Of a DNA stretch of 64,000 bases, positions 34,397-43,337 are shown piece after piece. How positions within the stretch are numbered: position 1 is the first letter of the stretch; every line of letters begins with the position of its first letter. The notes beneath the pieces are model-generated. The model was not told the DNA's origin. It did not search any database and saw nothing but the letters and a program-made list of their open reading frames with translations. Source of the stretch: Vagococcus vulneris (GTDB lineage Bacteria; Bacillota; Bacilli; Lactobacillales; Vagococcaceae); assembly GCF_003950515.1 (NCBI RefSeq), contig NZ_NGJS01000001.1, forward strand, positions 186,001 to 250,000, in the 5' to 3' direction. The translations under genes were made by a program, and so were the position numbers.

Positions 34397-35689
34397 CTAT
34401 TTTTCTTCAGCTGGTTTCCAGGCCCCTTTTACATCAGAAACAACCTCATCCCAGCTTGCATCATCCGTAATATATTCTTGAATGCCTGTTCCGATTGAGT
34501 TTTTCAACCAATCAACATTTGTTGCGTTAAAGACGGATTGACGATAAGTATCTTCGTTTACATACTTCGTATATTCTTTAATCAGATTTACATCAGAAGC
34601 ATAATCTTCATACCCTTGGTAGGCAGGAATAAACATAAAGTTTTCAACAGTGTTTTTCTTTCCATCTTCTGAGCAATTCATATAATCTAGGAATTTTTTA
34701 GCTGCTTTAATCTCTTTCTTACTAGCTTCCTTATTCACGATATAATAATTTAAACAACCACCGTCCAAGTACCGCTCTGGAGTGCCATCAACTGGAATAG
34801 GTAAAATCCCAATATTTTCTTGTGCCCATTCTTCATCGGCTTCAACTAAAGTTGGGACTACCCAGCTCCCCTGCATAACAACCGCTACTTTTTCACCAAT
34901 GAATTTGTCATCAATTTGAGTCGAGTAATCCATGCTCACTGCCGGTTGAACACCATAATCATTTTGAATATCCACGTAATATTTCAACTGATCCGAGTAA
35001 TCAAAATTGAATTTTGGAGCTGAAACAGCAATTGTTGGGTCATAATCAAATTCCGGTGCAATGAACACTCCTCCGCCATGCATTCCAGTTGACCAAGTTT
35101 CCTTTGCTGGAAAGGCAAATACCGCATCCAATCCTAATTTGTCCTTTTGCTTATCAATTTTTTTTACCGCTTCGGTTAAATCATTTTGTGTCTTAATGGT
35201 ATCTGCATCAATACCAGCATCCTTGAAAATTTTCTTATTATATAGATAAGAGTAAACTTCCATACTCATAGGTACTGCTCCTACTCCCCCATCATCCAAT
35301 TTCATGGATTCAATAGTACTCGGAATAGCATTCTTAATCGATTCTGTGTCAGAGACATCTGCAGCATATTGCTTATAATTCACGAACTGTTCTAATCCCG
35401 CTGCCATAAATATCGTTGGCGCTTCACCAGAAGAGAATTTTGCTTTTAGACTAGATTCCGAATCCTCTCCGCCACCTACAAAGGTCAAATCGATAGCGAT
35501 ATCAGGATTCTTTTCTTCAAACTTCTTTACAAACGCTTCCATTTCTTTCTTATACTCAACTTTTGACAAAAACATACTAATCGTTGTATCGGAAGCTTTC
35601 TTTTCATCCTCCCCATTGCCACAAGCTGCTAATCCACCCAAACTAAAAAGAACAATCGTCGATAATACCATTTTTTTCCAAATCTTCAC
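34397..35689 (-). CDS. ABC sugar-binding lipoprotein
   Basis: About 430-residue extracellular solute-binding protein of family 1. It has a lipoprotein signal peptide with lipobox LGGLAAC, followed by a charged linker. The fold motifs FVKKFEEKNPDIAIDLTFVGGG and GEKVAVVMQGSWV are typical of oligosaccharide-binding proteins. A GTG at 35689 is chosen because GGAGGAATT lies just upstream; the upstream ATG would place that site inside the gene. First gene of the operon with a divergent LacI regulator. Confidence 0.93.
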   Translation of the reverse strand: MKIWKKMVLSTIVLFSLGGLAACGNGEDEKKASDTTISMFLSKVEYKKEMEAFVKKFEEKNPDIAIDLTFVGGGEDSESSLKAKFSSGEAPTIFMAAGLEQFVNYKQYAADVSDTESIKNAIPSTIESMKLDDGGVGAVPMSMEVYSYLYNKKIFKDAGIDADTIKTQNDLTEAVKKIDKQKDKLGLDAVFAFPAKETWSTGMHGGGVFIAPEFDYDPTIAVSAPKFNFDYSDQLKYYVDIQNDYGVQPAVSMDYSTQIDDKFIGEKVAVVMQGSWVVPTLVEADEEWAQENIGILPIPVDGTPERYLDGGCLNYYIVNKEASKKEIKAAKKFLDYMNCSEDGKKNTVENFMFIPAYQGYEDYASDVNLIKEYTKYVNEDTYRQSVFNATNVDWLKNSIGTGIQEYITDDASWDEVVSDVKGAWKPAEEK

Positions 35690-35713
35690 AAAAAATTCCT
35701 CCACTTCTTAAAA

Positions 35714-35753
35714 ATTATAGTAATTATTCTCACGAATGGTAACGGTACCATTC
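35714..35753 (-). promoter_or_regulatory. Promoter and LacI operator of the ABC operon
   Basis: Minus-strand TTACCA (35737-35742), 17-base spacer, TATAAT (35714-35719). The -35 box lies within a perfect palindrome GAATGGTA-ACGG-TACCATTC (35734-35753), a LacI-type operator, so repressor binding would cover it. Confidence 0.8.
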
Positions 35754-35801
35754 GATGTTAACTAATCCTATCATGACAAAAATACAATTTCAAGACTTTT
35801 T

Positions 35802-35830
35802 TTGGTAACGATACCATTTTGTGCTATACT
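35802..35830 (+). promoter_or_regulatory. Promoter and operator of the divergent LacI gene
   Basis: TTGGTA (35802-35807), 17-base spacer, TATACT (35825-35830) upstream of the LacI start. The second operator TGGTA-ACGA-TACCA (35803-35816) overlaps the -35 box, suggesting autorepression. It shares the TGGTAACG half-site with the operator 67 bases away, so looping is possible. Confidence 0.75.
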
Positions 35831-35853
35831 ATTTATATATTTAGGAGGTACCT

Positions 35854-36840
35854 ATGACGACTATAAAAGACATCGCAAAATTGGCTAAAGTAGGAACAAC
35901 AACTGTTTCTCGTGTAATAAATAATAGTGATAAAGTCTCGCCCACTACAAAAAAAAGAGTCGAACAAGCTATGCAGGAATTAAATTATCAGCCGAATCAA
36001 TACGCCCGTACACTTAAATCAAACAAATCAAATACAATTGCCGTGAGCGTTCCTAGTATCTGGCACCCTTTTTATTCTGAATTCATTTTTCACATTGAAA
36101 AGAAGGTCGCTGAAAAGGGCTATCGTTTATTGATTTCCAGCAACGATTCGGATGATCAAGTCGAGATCGAATTTTTAGAAATGGTCCGTCAAAATAAAGT
36201 AGATGGCATTATTGCTTTGACCTATCACAACATTGATAGATATCTGTCCTCAAATATTCCCTTTGTTAGCATTGATCGCTATTTCAAGGAAAAAGTTGCC
36301 TATGTCACATCGGATAACTATCATGGTGGTGAAATTGCCGCCGAAGAACTTACTAAACGGGGCTGCAAAAAATTAGCTTATGTAGCAGCTGTAGCCCCTC
36401 AAAAAAATGATACCTTGAAAAGAAAGGACGGCTTCATTGATAAGGCTCGAGAATTGGGATATGAAGTTGCAGTTTTTTTGAAACCTGAACCCATCGAAGA
36501 TTATCATGATTTTTTTGAGCAGTTTTTTGAAATGTATCCTGCTACGGATGGTATTTTAGCAATGAATGACTCCAATGCCCTATTGCTATTAGACTACCTA
36601 CAAAGTAAAAATATCCGTGTTCCTGAGGATATTCAAATTATTGGCTATGATGGCTTTCGTTATTTTGAAAATTTTGAAACATCGTTGACTTCCATTAAGC
36701 AACCCATTCAACAAATGGCGGAAGCCGCTTTTGATTTACTTTTTCGTTTGATTGCCGGCGAAGAAATCGGCAACCCGATTGTCCTACCCGTTCAGTTCAA
36801 AGAAGGAAAAACGACGAAAAAATTCCCTTTGACAGATTAA
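35854..36840 (+). CDS. LacI-family regulator of the ABC/GH172 operon
   Basis: 328-residue LacI/GalR repressor and the only substantial gene on the plus strand in the sugar region. HTH and hinge: TTIKDIAKLAKVGTTTVSRV and NYQPNQYARTLK. The effector domain carries IWHPFYSEFIF, DGIIALT, SIDRYF, TSDNYHGGE and IIGYDG. RBS TAGGAGGTACC. Divergent from the binding-protein gene with two TGGTAACG operators between them. The effector is unknown, presumably the imported saccharide or a phosphorylated product. Confidence 0.93.
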   Translation: MTTIKDIAKLAKVGTTTVSRVINNSDKVSPTTKKRVEQAMQELNYQPNQYARTLKSNKSNTIAVSVPSIWHPFYSEFIFHIEKKVAEKGYRLLISSNDSDDQVEIEFLEMVRQNKVDGIIALTYHNIDRYLSSNIPFVSIDRYFKEKVAYVTSDNYHGGEIAAEELTKRGCKKLAYVAAVAPQKNDTLKRKDGFIDKARELGYEVAVFLKPEPIEDYHDFFEQFFEMYPATDGILAMNDSNALLLLDYLQSKNIRVPEDIQIIGYDGFRYFENFETSLTSIKQPIQQMAEAAFDLLFRLIAGEEIGNPIVLPVQFKEGKTTKKFPLTD

Positions 36841-36882
36841 CTTCACTTCCTGGCAGAAAAAATGGTCACTTTAACTAGCTGG

Positions 36883-36939
36883 TTATTCGGCTTAAGAGGT
36901 CGTGACATAACTTCTATCACAGCCTCTTTTTCCGAATAA
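36883..36939. terminator. Bidirectional terminator between LacI gene and PTS operon 4
   Basis: Outer arms TTATTCGG (36883-36890) and CCGAATAA (36932-36939) enclose an inner GAGG...CCTC stem (36896-36899 with 36923-36926), followed by TTTTT on the plus strand. It lies between two convergent genes and can serve both. Confidence 0.75.
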
Positions 36940-36951
36940 TGAATAGAACTA

Positions 36952-38082
36952 TTATCTTGGAAGTCGTTCTTCACGAACCAAGATGTTAGTGAATGCTGCA
37001 TGTGGCTCCTTTTGATACCAATACGCTACAGATGAAATATCATCTTGCCGCTCATAAAGTTTAATATCGTCATTCCCTAAAGTCTGGAAGGTTACTTTTA
37101 AATCCTTTTTAAAACTAATTGGGTCTGGAAGGTGCCAGCGATAAAGGCCATGCATCGGTAACGCATCATCACCGAAACCATGAACCGGATTGGGATTCGG
37201 TTTCCCGGCACTGAAAAAGTCTCTCGTATGATCTCTTTTGGATTGGAAAGGATAGCCCATGAATAAGGTATTAAAGTTTTGAGCATAGGGCAGTTCGCCA
37301 AAAGCTTTTTTATGAAAAGCCCATGCTCCACCGAAGTAATCCTCGGCCCCCGTGGAAGTTATCGTAGGGAAAGCCTCATCTCCATCTAAGTAAAACTTGA
37401 ACTCGCCCTCACCCCACCAGTATCTTTCCAGTGCGCATAAAGCAAAATACGTTCCGACATAATAGCCTGTTCCTTTGATCCCATCTATCAGTGTGTAATC
37501 TTCCCCCTTTGTCGTAATAGCCTCACGATTCCATTTTGCATGAAAATACATGGCCTCTTCTGGAACAGCGGTCAACGCATAATTGAATGTATAAAAAATA
37601 TGTTTAATAAATTCCGGATGTTCATTTGTCAGTGTTATCTTCGCCTTTTTCCGAAAGGGCATTTCAAAATAGCAATTCATACCGGAAGTTGGGTTAACCA
37701 CAATTGGTAATGAATTCACATCACATCTTGTTCCAAAACCATTGCAGAAAAAGTCGCCTAATGGGCTTTCGACAGAAGGCGTTTCTTCATTGTCCCAATA
37801 AATGCGTAAAATTAAATCACGTAACACAAAACTACCAGCAGTTGTCTTATCCGTTACAGTCATCCAAAAATGACGAATAATTCCGGGGCCTTCAATTTCT
37901 GCTAAAGTAATGGTCTCACCAGAATTTATTGGAACAGAAGGCGTCCCTTTTCTGCCAACCCCCAAATGACTAGCGGTCATAGCGGCTTTTCCTTTTTCGC
38001 CATGTTTATTTTCAGGTGAAATTGTTCGACTCTCTTCCCCTTGATGTAGCCAGATTTTGTTCAGATAATCCATCCTATTCAT
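36952..38082 (-). CDS. DUF2961/GH172-family enzyme (copy 2)
   Basis: 376 residues, shorter than the copy at 31027-32637. Shared blocks are AEIEGPGIIRHFW, SPLGDFFCNGFG, HAKWNRE, YYVGTYFALCALE, WWGEGEFKFYLDGD and TSTGAEDYFGGAWAF. The putative catalytic glutamates are 225 and 247 (22 apart). Cytoplasmic. It is the last gene of PTS operon 4 and overlaps the IIA gene by 8 bases, so it probably cleaves the sugar phosphate brought in by that PTS. GH172 enzymes are known for difructose dianhydrides and D-arabinofuranosides; a phosphorylated substrate would be new and is inference. Confidence 0.85.
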   Translation of the reverse strand: MNRMDYLNKIWLHQGEESRTISPENKHGEKGKAAMTASHLGVGRKGTPSVPINSGETITLAEIEGPGIIRHFWMTVTDKTTAGSFVLRDLILRIYWDNEETPSVESPLGDFFCNGFGTRCDVNSLPIVVNPTSGMNCYFEMPFRKKAKITLTNEHPEFIKHIFYTFNYALTAVPEEAMYFHAKWNREAITTKGEDYTLIDGIKGTGYYVGTYFALCALERYWWGEGEFKFYLDGDEAFPTITSTGAEDYFGGAWAFHKKAFGELPYAQNFNTLFMGYPFQSKRDHTRDFFSAGKPNPNPVHGFGDDALPMHGLYRWHLPDPISFKKDLKVTFQTLGNDDIKLYERQDDISSVAYWYQKEPHAAFTNILVREERLPR

Positions 38083-38470
38083 CCTCTACCTTCTCTTCAT
38101 TTTTTTGCTCGTTCATATAAATAATTTGCTGCTGTGCCTCTTCTACAATAGAGGGAATATCCAGAGTATCATTGTCTAGCTGCAAAGCGATCGACATTGC
38201 AAGAGGTAAATTCATCCCAGCAATGACATGTACATGTTCAGAAATATGTTGATAGAACTTTTGATTCACGCTTCCACCAGCCATATCTGTTAAAATGATC
38301 ACTTCATCCGAAGTAGCTAATAACTCCGGAATCTTTTGATCGATCTCTTCTGTCCCCTCTACATAGGCACATAAACTATTAATACGACTTTGGATACCTG
38401 TTAAAAATTCTAACGTCTCCTTAAAGCCTTCCGCTAGTGTCGAATGACTAGCGATTATCAATTTTCTCAT
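38075..38470 (-). CDS. PTS mannose-family IIA (module 4)
   Basis: About 131 residues with the active histidine in LIIASHSTLAEGFKE and the LTDMAGGSVNQ motif. Unusually it comes after IIC and IID rather than first. AAAGGATTTTGATT precedes the ATG at 38470. Charged C-terminal tail overlapping the GH172 start. Confidence 0.94.
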   Translation of the reverse strand: MRKLIIASHSTLAEGFKETLEFLTGIQSRINSLCAYVEGTEEIDQKIPELLATSDEVIILTDMAGGSVNQKFYQHISEHVHVIAGMNLPLAMSIALQLDNDTLDIPSIVEEAQQQIIYMNEQKNEEKVEDE

Positions 38471-38489
38471 AATCAAAATCCTTTTCTTT

Positions 38490-39287
38490 TTATGCTAATA
38501 TTCCGAATGCAGCCATAATCATCGCAAAAACAATGACTAGCAAAATTAGGATAGTCATACTGATTTTTTTCTTACTTAATAAGTAATAGGCCGTCGCAGT
38601 AATCAATACCGGAATCAATGTTGGTAGGATTTTATCCAACATTGGTTGAATTTTCATACTAACTTCACCAAATGTAAACTTAAGGGGTGTTGATACACTA
38701 ATTACAGAAGCAATTAATGAACCCACCACCGTTAATCCTAATACTGAAGCAGCTTCGGTTAAATAATTGATTTTTTCACCATATTCTGTAACAATCTTCA
38801 TACCTTGTTTATAACCAAATTCAAACCCTCTCATCCGGAAAAAGAAAATAACCATAATCAAAATGAACCACAAGAAAATACCCACAGGATTATTTTCTAA
38901 AGCCATATAGGCGGCAATCGAGCCCATAATCGTTGGAATCATCGTCATCAACAACGAGTCACCAATTCCAGCAATTGGTCCCATCGTCCCAACCTTAAAA
39001 TCATTGATTGCATCTTTTGCTTCTAATCCTTGTCTTTCTTCCATTGCTACACAAGCACCTAAAACGATCGCCGCTAACCATGGTTGCGTATTGTAATATT
39101 GAAAATGGTTATTCAATGCCTCGGTATATTCATCATCGTCCTTGTATAGCTTTCTTAAAATGGGGGACAATGCGTAGGCTACTGATGCACCTTGTTGTGT
39201 TTGATAATTAAAAGTACACACCGACATCAACCAACGATAGTTTGCTTTTCTAAGATCTTTTTTCGTCACTTGATAGTTTTCACTCAT
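38490..39287 (-). CDS. PTS mannose-family IID (module 4)
   Basis: About 265 residues from the ATG at 39287 (MSENYQVTKKDLRKANYRW). The longer frame overlaps IIC without support, and GGGGAGGA lies just upstream of the chosen ATG. The FKVGTMGPIAGIGDSLL block and C-terminal helices are typical of EIID. It starts 2 bases after the IIC stop. Confidence 0.95.
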   Translation of the reverse strand: MSENYQVTKKDLRKANYRWLMSVCTFNYQTQQGASVAYALSPILRKLYKDDDEYTEALNNHFQYYNTQPWLAAIVLGACVAMEERQGLEAKDAINDFKVGTMGPIAGIGDSLLMTMIPTIMGSIAAYMALENNPVGIFLWFILIMVIFFFRMRGFEFGYKQGMKIVTEYGEKINYLTEAASVLGLTVVGSLIASVISVSTPLKFTFGEVSMKIQPMLDKILPTLIPVLITATAYYLLSKKKISMTILILLVIVFAMIMAAFGILA

Positions 39288-39288
39288 T

Positions 39289-40077
39289 TTATTCATCCTC
39301 CCCAATAAATCCTCCGTCTGAAGCACCTGCAGAAGCTGTAATTTGCGCATCCTTTTCTGCTCGGTGATAGACATTAAAGGCCAAAGCAAACCCAATAATT
39401 GCCGCGCCAATGATTGGAACCTTCAAAAAGGCGGCTAAGAAAAAGCCCACAAGTAAATAGCTAATGTATCGACCGGTTGGCATAAAGCGCAGTAGCATCG
39501 CAATACCCACAGCAGGTAACATTTTCCCAGCTAAGGTTAAACCATCCATAAACCAGCTAGGAAGAACTTCTAAAACGTAGTTTACAGCTGACTGGCCTAA
39601 CGTTACGGAGATAAATACTGGAATCGCCGCTGATAACCCGAAGAAAATTGGTCCAAGCCATAAGATACTCGTCATTTTCTTAAACTCTCGTTTATTCGCA
39701 AATTCCTGTGCTTTTCTCACAACAAAGCCATTTAAAATTTTGACAATGACATCCAATTGAACCCCCAGCATACCAACTGGCAACCCAATCGCTAAGCCTG
39801 CTTCTACTCCCAATTGACTACCAAAAGCAGTAGCAATAATTGCACATGTCCCATAATCTGGTACTGAAGAACCACCAAAGCCGGCAACGCCTAAAGACAT
39901 TAGTTGAACTGTCCCCCCTACGATCAACCCAGTTTTGACATCACCCATTAAAATACCTGTAAAAAGTCCCCAAAATACGGCATAATTCACGAAAATCATT
40001 GGAATCCCATAGTAGTCAACATGTTTGATAAACGCTAGCAATGTTAACATAACAATTTGAAAAATAGTGAAATGCAT
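39289..40077 (-). CDS. PTS mannose-family IIC (module 4)
   Basis: 262-residue EIIC with ILMGDVKTGLIVGGTVQLMSLG and FGGSSVPDYG near the N terminus and GKMLPAVGIAMLLR later. Closest in the window to the partial IIC at 1-259. Multiple membrane helices; acidic C-terminal tail. Confidence 0.95.
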   Translation of the reverse strand: MHFTIFQIVMLTLLAFIKHVDYYGIPMIFVNYAVFWGLFTGILMGDVKTGLIVGGTVQLMSLGVAGFGGSSVPDYGTCAIIATAFGSQLGVEAGLAIGLPVGMLGVQLDVIVKILNGFVVRKAQEFANKREFKKMTSILWLGPIFFGLSAAIPVFISVTLGQSAVNYVLEVLPSWFMDGLTLAGKMLPAVGIAMLLRFMPTGRYISYLLVGFFLAAFLKVPIIGAAIIGFALAFNVYHRAEKDAQITASAGASDGGFIGEDE

Positions 40078-40089
40078 CGCGAGTCTCTC

Positions 40090-40566
40090 CTATCCTATTT
40101 TTGATTGAATATCTTGTGCCTTGTCTGCTGGAACAAATTGCGTGACAATCTCCATACCGGTCGCTAACAATTTTTTGTACGTTTCAACATTTTCCTCTGA
40201 GGCATATGCTCGAGAAGACAGTTGCAGGGCATTTTCTTTGACCATTGTTCCCCCAACGATCAAACGATCCAGCTCAATTCCGTTTTCTACTAAATGAAGA
40301 ATCGTTTCCGGTTCTTTAACAATGACAAAAACTTTTTCTTTATCGTATTTTCCCTTTTTAAAATTGGTAATCGCTGTTTCCTCTGTGATAATTGACACTG
40401 CCATACCTGCCGGACGTGCTAAACGCATACTAGATTTCTTTATGTCATCATTTGCTACTGAGTCATCAATCACCATTACCCGATTTGCTTTAGACATTGG
40501 GGCCCATTGTGTAACAATAATTCCATGCAACAGTCGATTATCAATCCTAGACATAACAATACTCAT
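40090..40566 (-). CDS. PTS mannose-family IIB (module 4)
   Basis: 158-residue EIIB and first gene behind the sigma-54 promoter. The active histidine is in RIDNRLLHGIIVTQW; the residues after HG are II rather than the usual QV. RBS AAAGGAGGAATT. The operon order is IIB-IIC-IID-IIA-GH172. Confidence 0.95.
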   Translation of the reverse strand: MSIVMSRIDNRLLHGIIVTQWAPMSKANRVMVIDDSVANDDIKKSSMRLARPAGMAVSIITEETAITNFKKGKYDKEKVFVIVKEPETILHLVENGIELDRLIVGGTMVKENALQLSSRAYASEENVETYKKLLATGMEIVTQFVPADKAQDIQSKIG

Positions 40567-40599
40567 AAATAATTCCTCCTTTATCTTTCACTTTTCATT

Positions 40600-40617
40600 A
40601 AGCAAGTTGCGTGCCAA
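40600..40617 (-). promoter_or_regulatory. sigma-54 (-24/-12) promoter of PTS module 4
   Basis: The minus strand reads TTGGCACGCAACTTGCTT, an exact TGGCACG-N4-TTGCW match, about 34 bases before the IIB start. Confidence 0.92.
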
Positions 40618-40620
40618 AAT

Positions 40621-40650
40621 AAAAATAGCTTGATAAATCAAGCTATTTTT
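40621..40650 (-). terminator. Terminator of regulator 4
   Basis: AAAAATAGCTTGAT (40621-40634) and ATCAAGCTATTTTT (40637-40650) form a perfect 14-bp stem. It includes the stop codon and last codons of regulator 4 and ends directly against the -24 box of the PTS promoter. Confidence 0.8.
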
Positions 40651-43295
40651 ACATAATCATAAACATATTTAACTTCATGCGGCGGGATGTCGACACTATA
40701 ATAATGTTCAACGACACTAAATGACTGTTTAAAATAATTCTGAAAGTTATCGAACTCTTCCGTTGTATCATTCATGTAGATTTCATCTTCTAAAACACTT
40801 TGCTTGACCAGGCGTTCAATTAGACAACTAATATGCACATATAAGCCAAAACAAGTATTATTATCTAACGACACACCTAAACTGTTTTGCAAAATATAAA
40901 TTGCATCAGAAACTTGTTCTAATAACTTTGTTGGATTCAAGATCGTCAGCTGTTCCATCAAATTTGTAAGACTAAAGTTCTTTAAGATATTATCATTTAG
41001 AAGTTTCAGTTCGTTATCGCTAAAATGTCGATTTAATTGATTCGAAAATTTTCCAATATTCACTCCCAAAATTAACTCCTCAATTGAAATAAATTCAATA
41101 TCCTGTAATTGTGGATTTAGTGTGCCCACAATGAAAAGAATATTATTCTCTTTACGAAGCTCTTCTAAATAATTCTCATTCGCTAATGAATAATAGTCAC
41201 AAGTTTCTATCACTAAATTTGTAGCAGTGGGAAAACTGTCCTCTAGTATCTTTTTCAATTTGAATGACGTTCCTAAACCACTAGCACAAGAGCAGACAAT
41301 CATATCTTGTTTAAGACTTGACGCCTCATAAATATAATCAATACTTTGATTCTCTTTCACTTGTTCAAGAATCTGTTTAAGCGGCAAATTCAAAAGCAGT
41401 TGATTGGCAACATCGATCGCCATTCTAGTAGATACATTGTTAAGTAAGCCTAATTTTTTCTGTGAATCCAATTCTAAATTCTGATAAATACTTTCTAATG
41501 ACCCCATATCGACTAGCAAGATAATTTCCTCATAACCAGTACGTTCATGTAAATAACTGTTGATTTTTTCTGAAATCTCACTGCTTGAAGTCGTTAGCGG
41601 CATATCAATCGCATCAAACATATATCTTCCAATAAGTCTATTTGCTGTGCTTGCGATACTGGTTGCTGTTAAATCACCATGCGCTAAAATCAACGCTAAA
41701 CGCTTTTGTTGGAACTCTTTATTACACATTAACTTAAATAGAATGACTAAAATTAACTTATGAATCTCGGATAAATGGATATCCCCATTCTGAACAAAGC
41801 GATTCACAAGCTGAGCCTCTTGACTGCAGCTTCCCTTAATGCTGTTGTTAAACATGAGCAGTTTCTCATTGATTGGTACATGTGTTTGGTGAATCCAAGC
41901 GTTCAAAAAAATCGAAATGATTTGCAAATAATAATAATCCACTTCTATTTGAAAATCTCGCTCTAATTCCTTGATATATTGTCTAAATCGTATTACTTGA
42001 TAGGTTGGATACGTAAGTGCGGCGTTATGTTGGACATCCACATTCTTCTGCCTGAAATATTTATCATAGTCCTCAAAAAGGGATTGAATGTCTTTTTTAT
42101 CTGTCCATCGTTGATATAGTGACTCAACTAGTTCATTTACATTAAAGCTGTCATCTGCTTTTTCTAGATCATCTATTCCGATAAATTTTAACTCTGTATT
42201 CCTTGCTAACGTCTTCATCCCATTCAAATTGATCCATTGTGGTAAATGATACATTTGAATAGCTAGTTCTTCTGATCCTTCGGAAGAAGAAAAAGCGTTT
42301 GCGCATGTCAATTGAATAATGTTTTTTAGATTCCCAACATTTCCTGTAAAACGATAATTTAATAAGAAGTCTAATAGTTGTTGAGACAATATTATTTTTC
42401 TCCCAATCCTTTTCGCTTCTTCTTTAATAAATATCCTTATTAATTGCTTTCTTTCATACAGAGAACGGCTATCTAATGGTGGCAGTGTTAGCTTCACAGG
42501 GATCCTACGCAATAAAGTTGGTAAAAGTTTTTCTTCTGGCGACTCCGATGTGGCAAAAATGATCCAACAGTCCGAGGTATACCAGTTTTCATTGTCCCCC
42601 ATTCGATGGAATTTTCCGCTATCCATGAATTGAAATAGCTTTTCTTGACATTCACTGCTTAATGCATGAATCTCGTCAAGAAATAGGACCCCTTTATCTG
42701 CTAATTCAGCTAATCCTTTACGGTCATTTTCTGCTCCAGTATACGCACCCTTTACATGACCAAAAAAATTCGCTAAAAATAATTCGGGATTATTAGCATA
42801 TTCACTACAATTGACAGAGATAAATGAGGCCCGCTCATCAATAACCTCATTTGTAATAAGATCTCTATAAACATAATTTGCCAGATAGCTTTTTCCTGTT
42901 CCCGTCTCACCATGAAGTAAGATTGGCAATCCGTTAGGTGGATAATAAATGGCTGCTTTCATTTGTGAAATGATATTCCTCAAGCTTCCTTTACTACCAA
43001 CAACTTGTTCTAAACCGAAATTAAAGAAATTATCATACCACTTTTCTGCCTCATCCATCGTGCTAAAAATATGTTGACCAGAAGTTTTTTCAGGAAATGA
43101 GAAAAAGATAACGGGCCGACTATTCACTTTCCCAAATTGACCATTTTTTACAAACTCGTTTAAATATTGAGAAACAATATTACGACTCACCCTTAATGTC
43201 TCTGAAATGGTTTGAGCAGTATTACTACTCCAAGTTTTTTTGCTTTTCGAATTTTTAAGAACAAATTCAAAGATCTCTTCTTTCAATTTTTCCAC
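40638..43295 (-). CDS. LevR/ManR-family sigma-54-dependent PTS activator 4
   Basis: About 885 residues. N-terminal HTH (VSRNIVSQYLNEFVKNGQFGKVN); AAA+ domain with GETGTGKS, GAYTGA (tyrosine variant) and VLFLDEIHAL; PRD-like region; EIIA-Man-like domain with LAHGDLTATS; EIIB-like domain with CSCASGLGTS; C-terminal PRD with HISCLIERL. The track frame begins at a GTG inside the ribosome binding site; the in-frame GTG at 43295 follows AGGAGG at good distance and is preferred. Its 3' codons contain two copies of its putative operator (40691-40719). Confidence 0.92.
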   Translation of the reverse strand: MEKLKEEIFEFVLKNSKSKKTWSSNTAQTISETLRVSRNIVSQYLNEFVKNGQFGKVNSRPVIFFSFPEKTSGQHIFSTMDEAEKWYDNFFNFGLEQVVGSKGSLRNIISQMKAAIYYPPNGLPILLHGETGTGKSYLANYVYRDLITNEVIDERASFISVNCSEYANNPELFLANFFGHVKGAYTGAENDRKGLAELADKGVLFLDEIHALSSECQEKLFQFMDSGKFHRMGDNENWYTSDCWIIFATSESPEEKLLPTLLRRIPVKLTLPPLDSRSLYERKQLIRIFIKEEAKRIGRKIILSQQLLDFLLNYRFTGNVGNLKNIIQLTCANAFSSSEGSEELAIQMYHLPQWINLNGMKTLARNTELKFIGIDDLEKADDSFNVNELVESLYQRWTDKKDIQSLFEDYDKYFRQKNVDVQHNAALTYPTYQVIRFRQYIKELERDFQIEVDYYYLQIISIFLNAWIHQTHVPINEKLLMFNNSIKGSCSQEAQLVNRFVQNGDIHLSEIHKLILVILFKLMCNKEFQQKRLALILAHGDLTATSIASTANRLIGRYMFDAIDMPLTTSSSEISEKINSYLHERTGYEEIILLVDMGSLESIYQNLELDSQKKLGLLNNVSTRMAIDVANQLLLNLPLKQILEQVKENQSIDYIYEASSLKQDMIVCSCASGLGTSFKLKKILEDSFPTATNLVIETCDYYSLANENYLEELRKENNILFIVGTLNPQLQDIEFISIEELILGVNIGKFSNQLNRHFSDNELKLLNDNILKNFSLTNLMEQLTILNPTKLLEQVSDAIYILQNSLGVSLDNNTCFGLYVHISCLIERLVKQSVLEDEIYMNDTTEEFDNFQNYFKQSFSVVEHYYSVDIPPHEVKYVYDYVKIA
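40691..40719 (-). promoter_or_regulatory. Putative upstream activator site of module 4 inside regulator codons
   Basis: CGACACTA occurs at 40691-40698 and 40712-40719, 21 bases (two helical turns) apart and 74-102 bases upstream of the -24 box. The same octamer occurs twice in front of the regulator gene itself (43311-43337), which makes it the likely binding site of activator 4. Confidence 0.65.
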
Positions 43296-43310
43296 AACAA
43301 TGAACCTCCT

Positions 43311-43337
43311 CGACACTAACGCAAATATCCGACACTA
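43311..43337 (-). promoter_or_regulatory. Paired CGACACTA sites before regulator 4
   Basis: CGACACTA at 43311-43318 and 43330-43337 (19 bases apart), just upstream of the regulator's ribosome binding site. Identical to the two octamers near the PTS promoter; suggests autoregulation. Confidence 0.6.
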
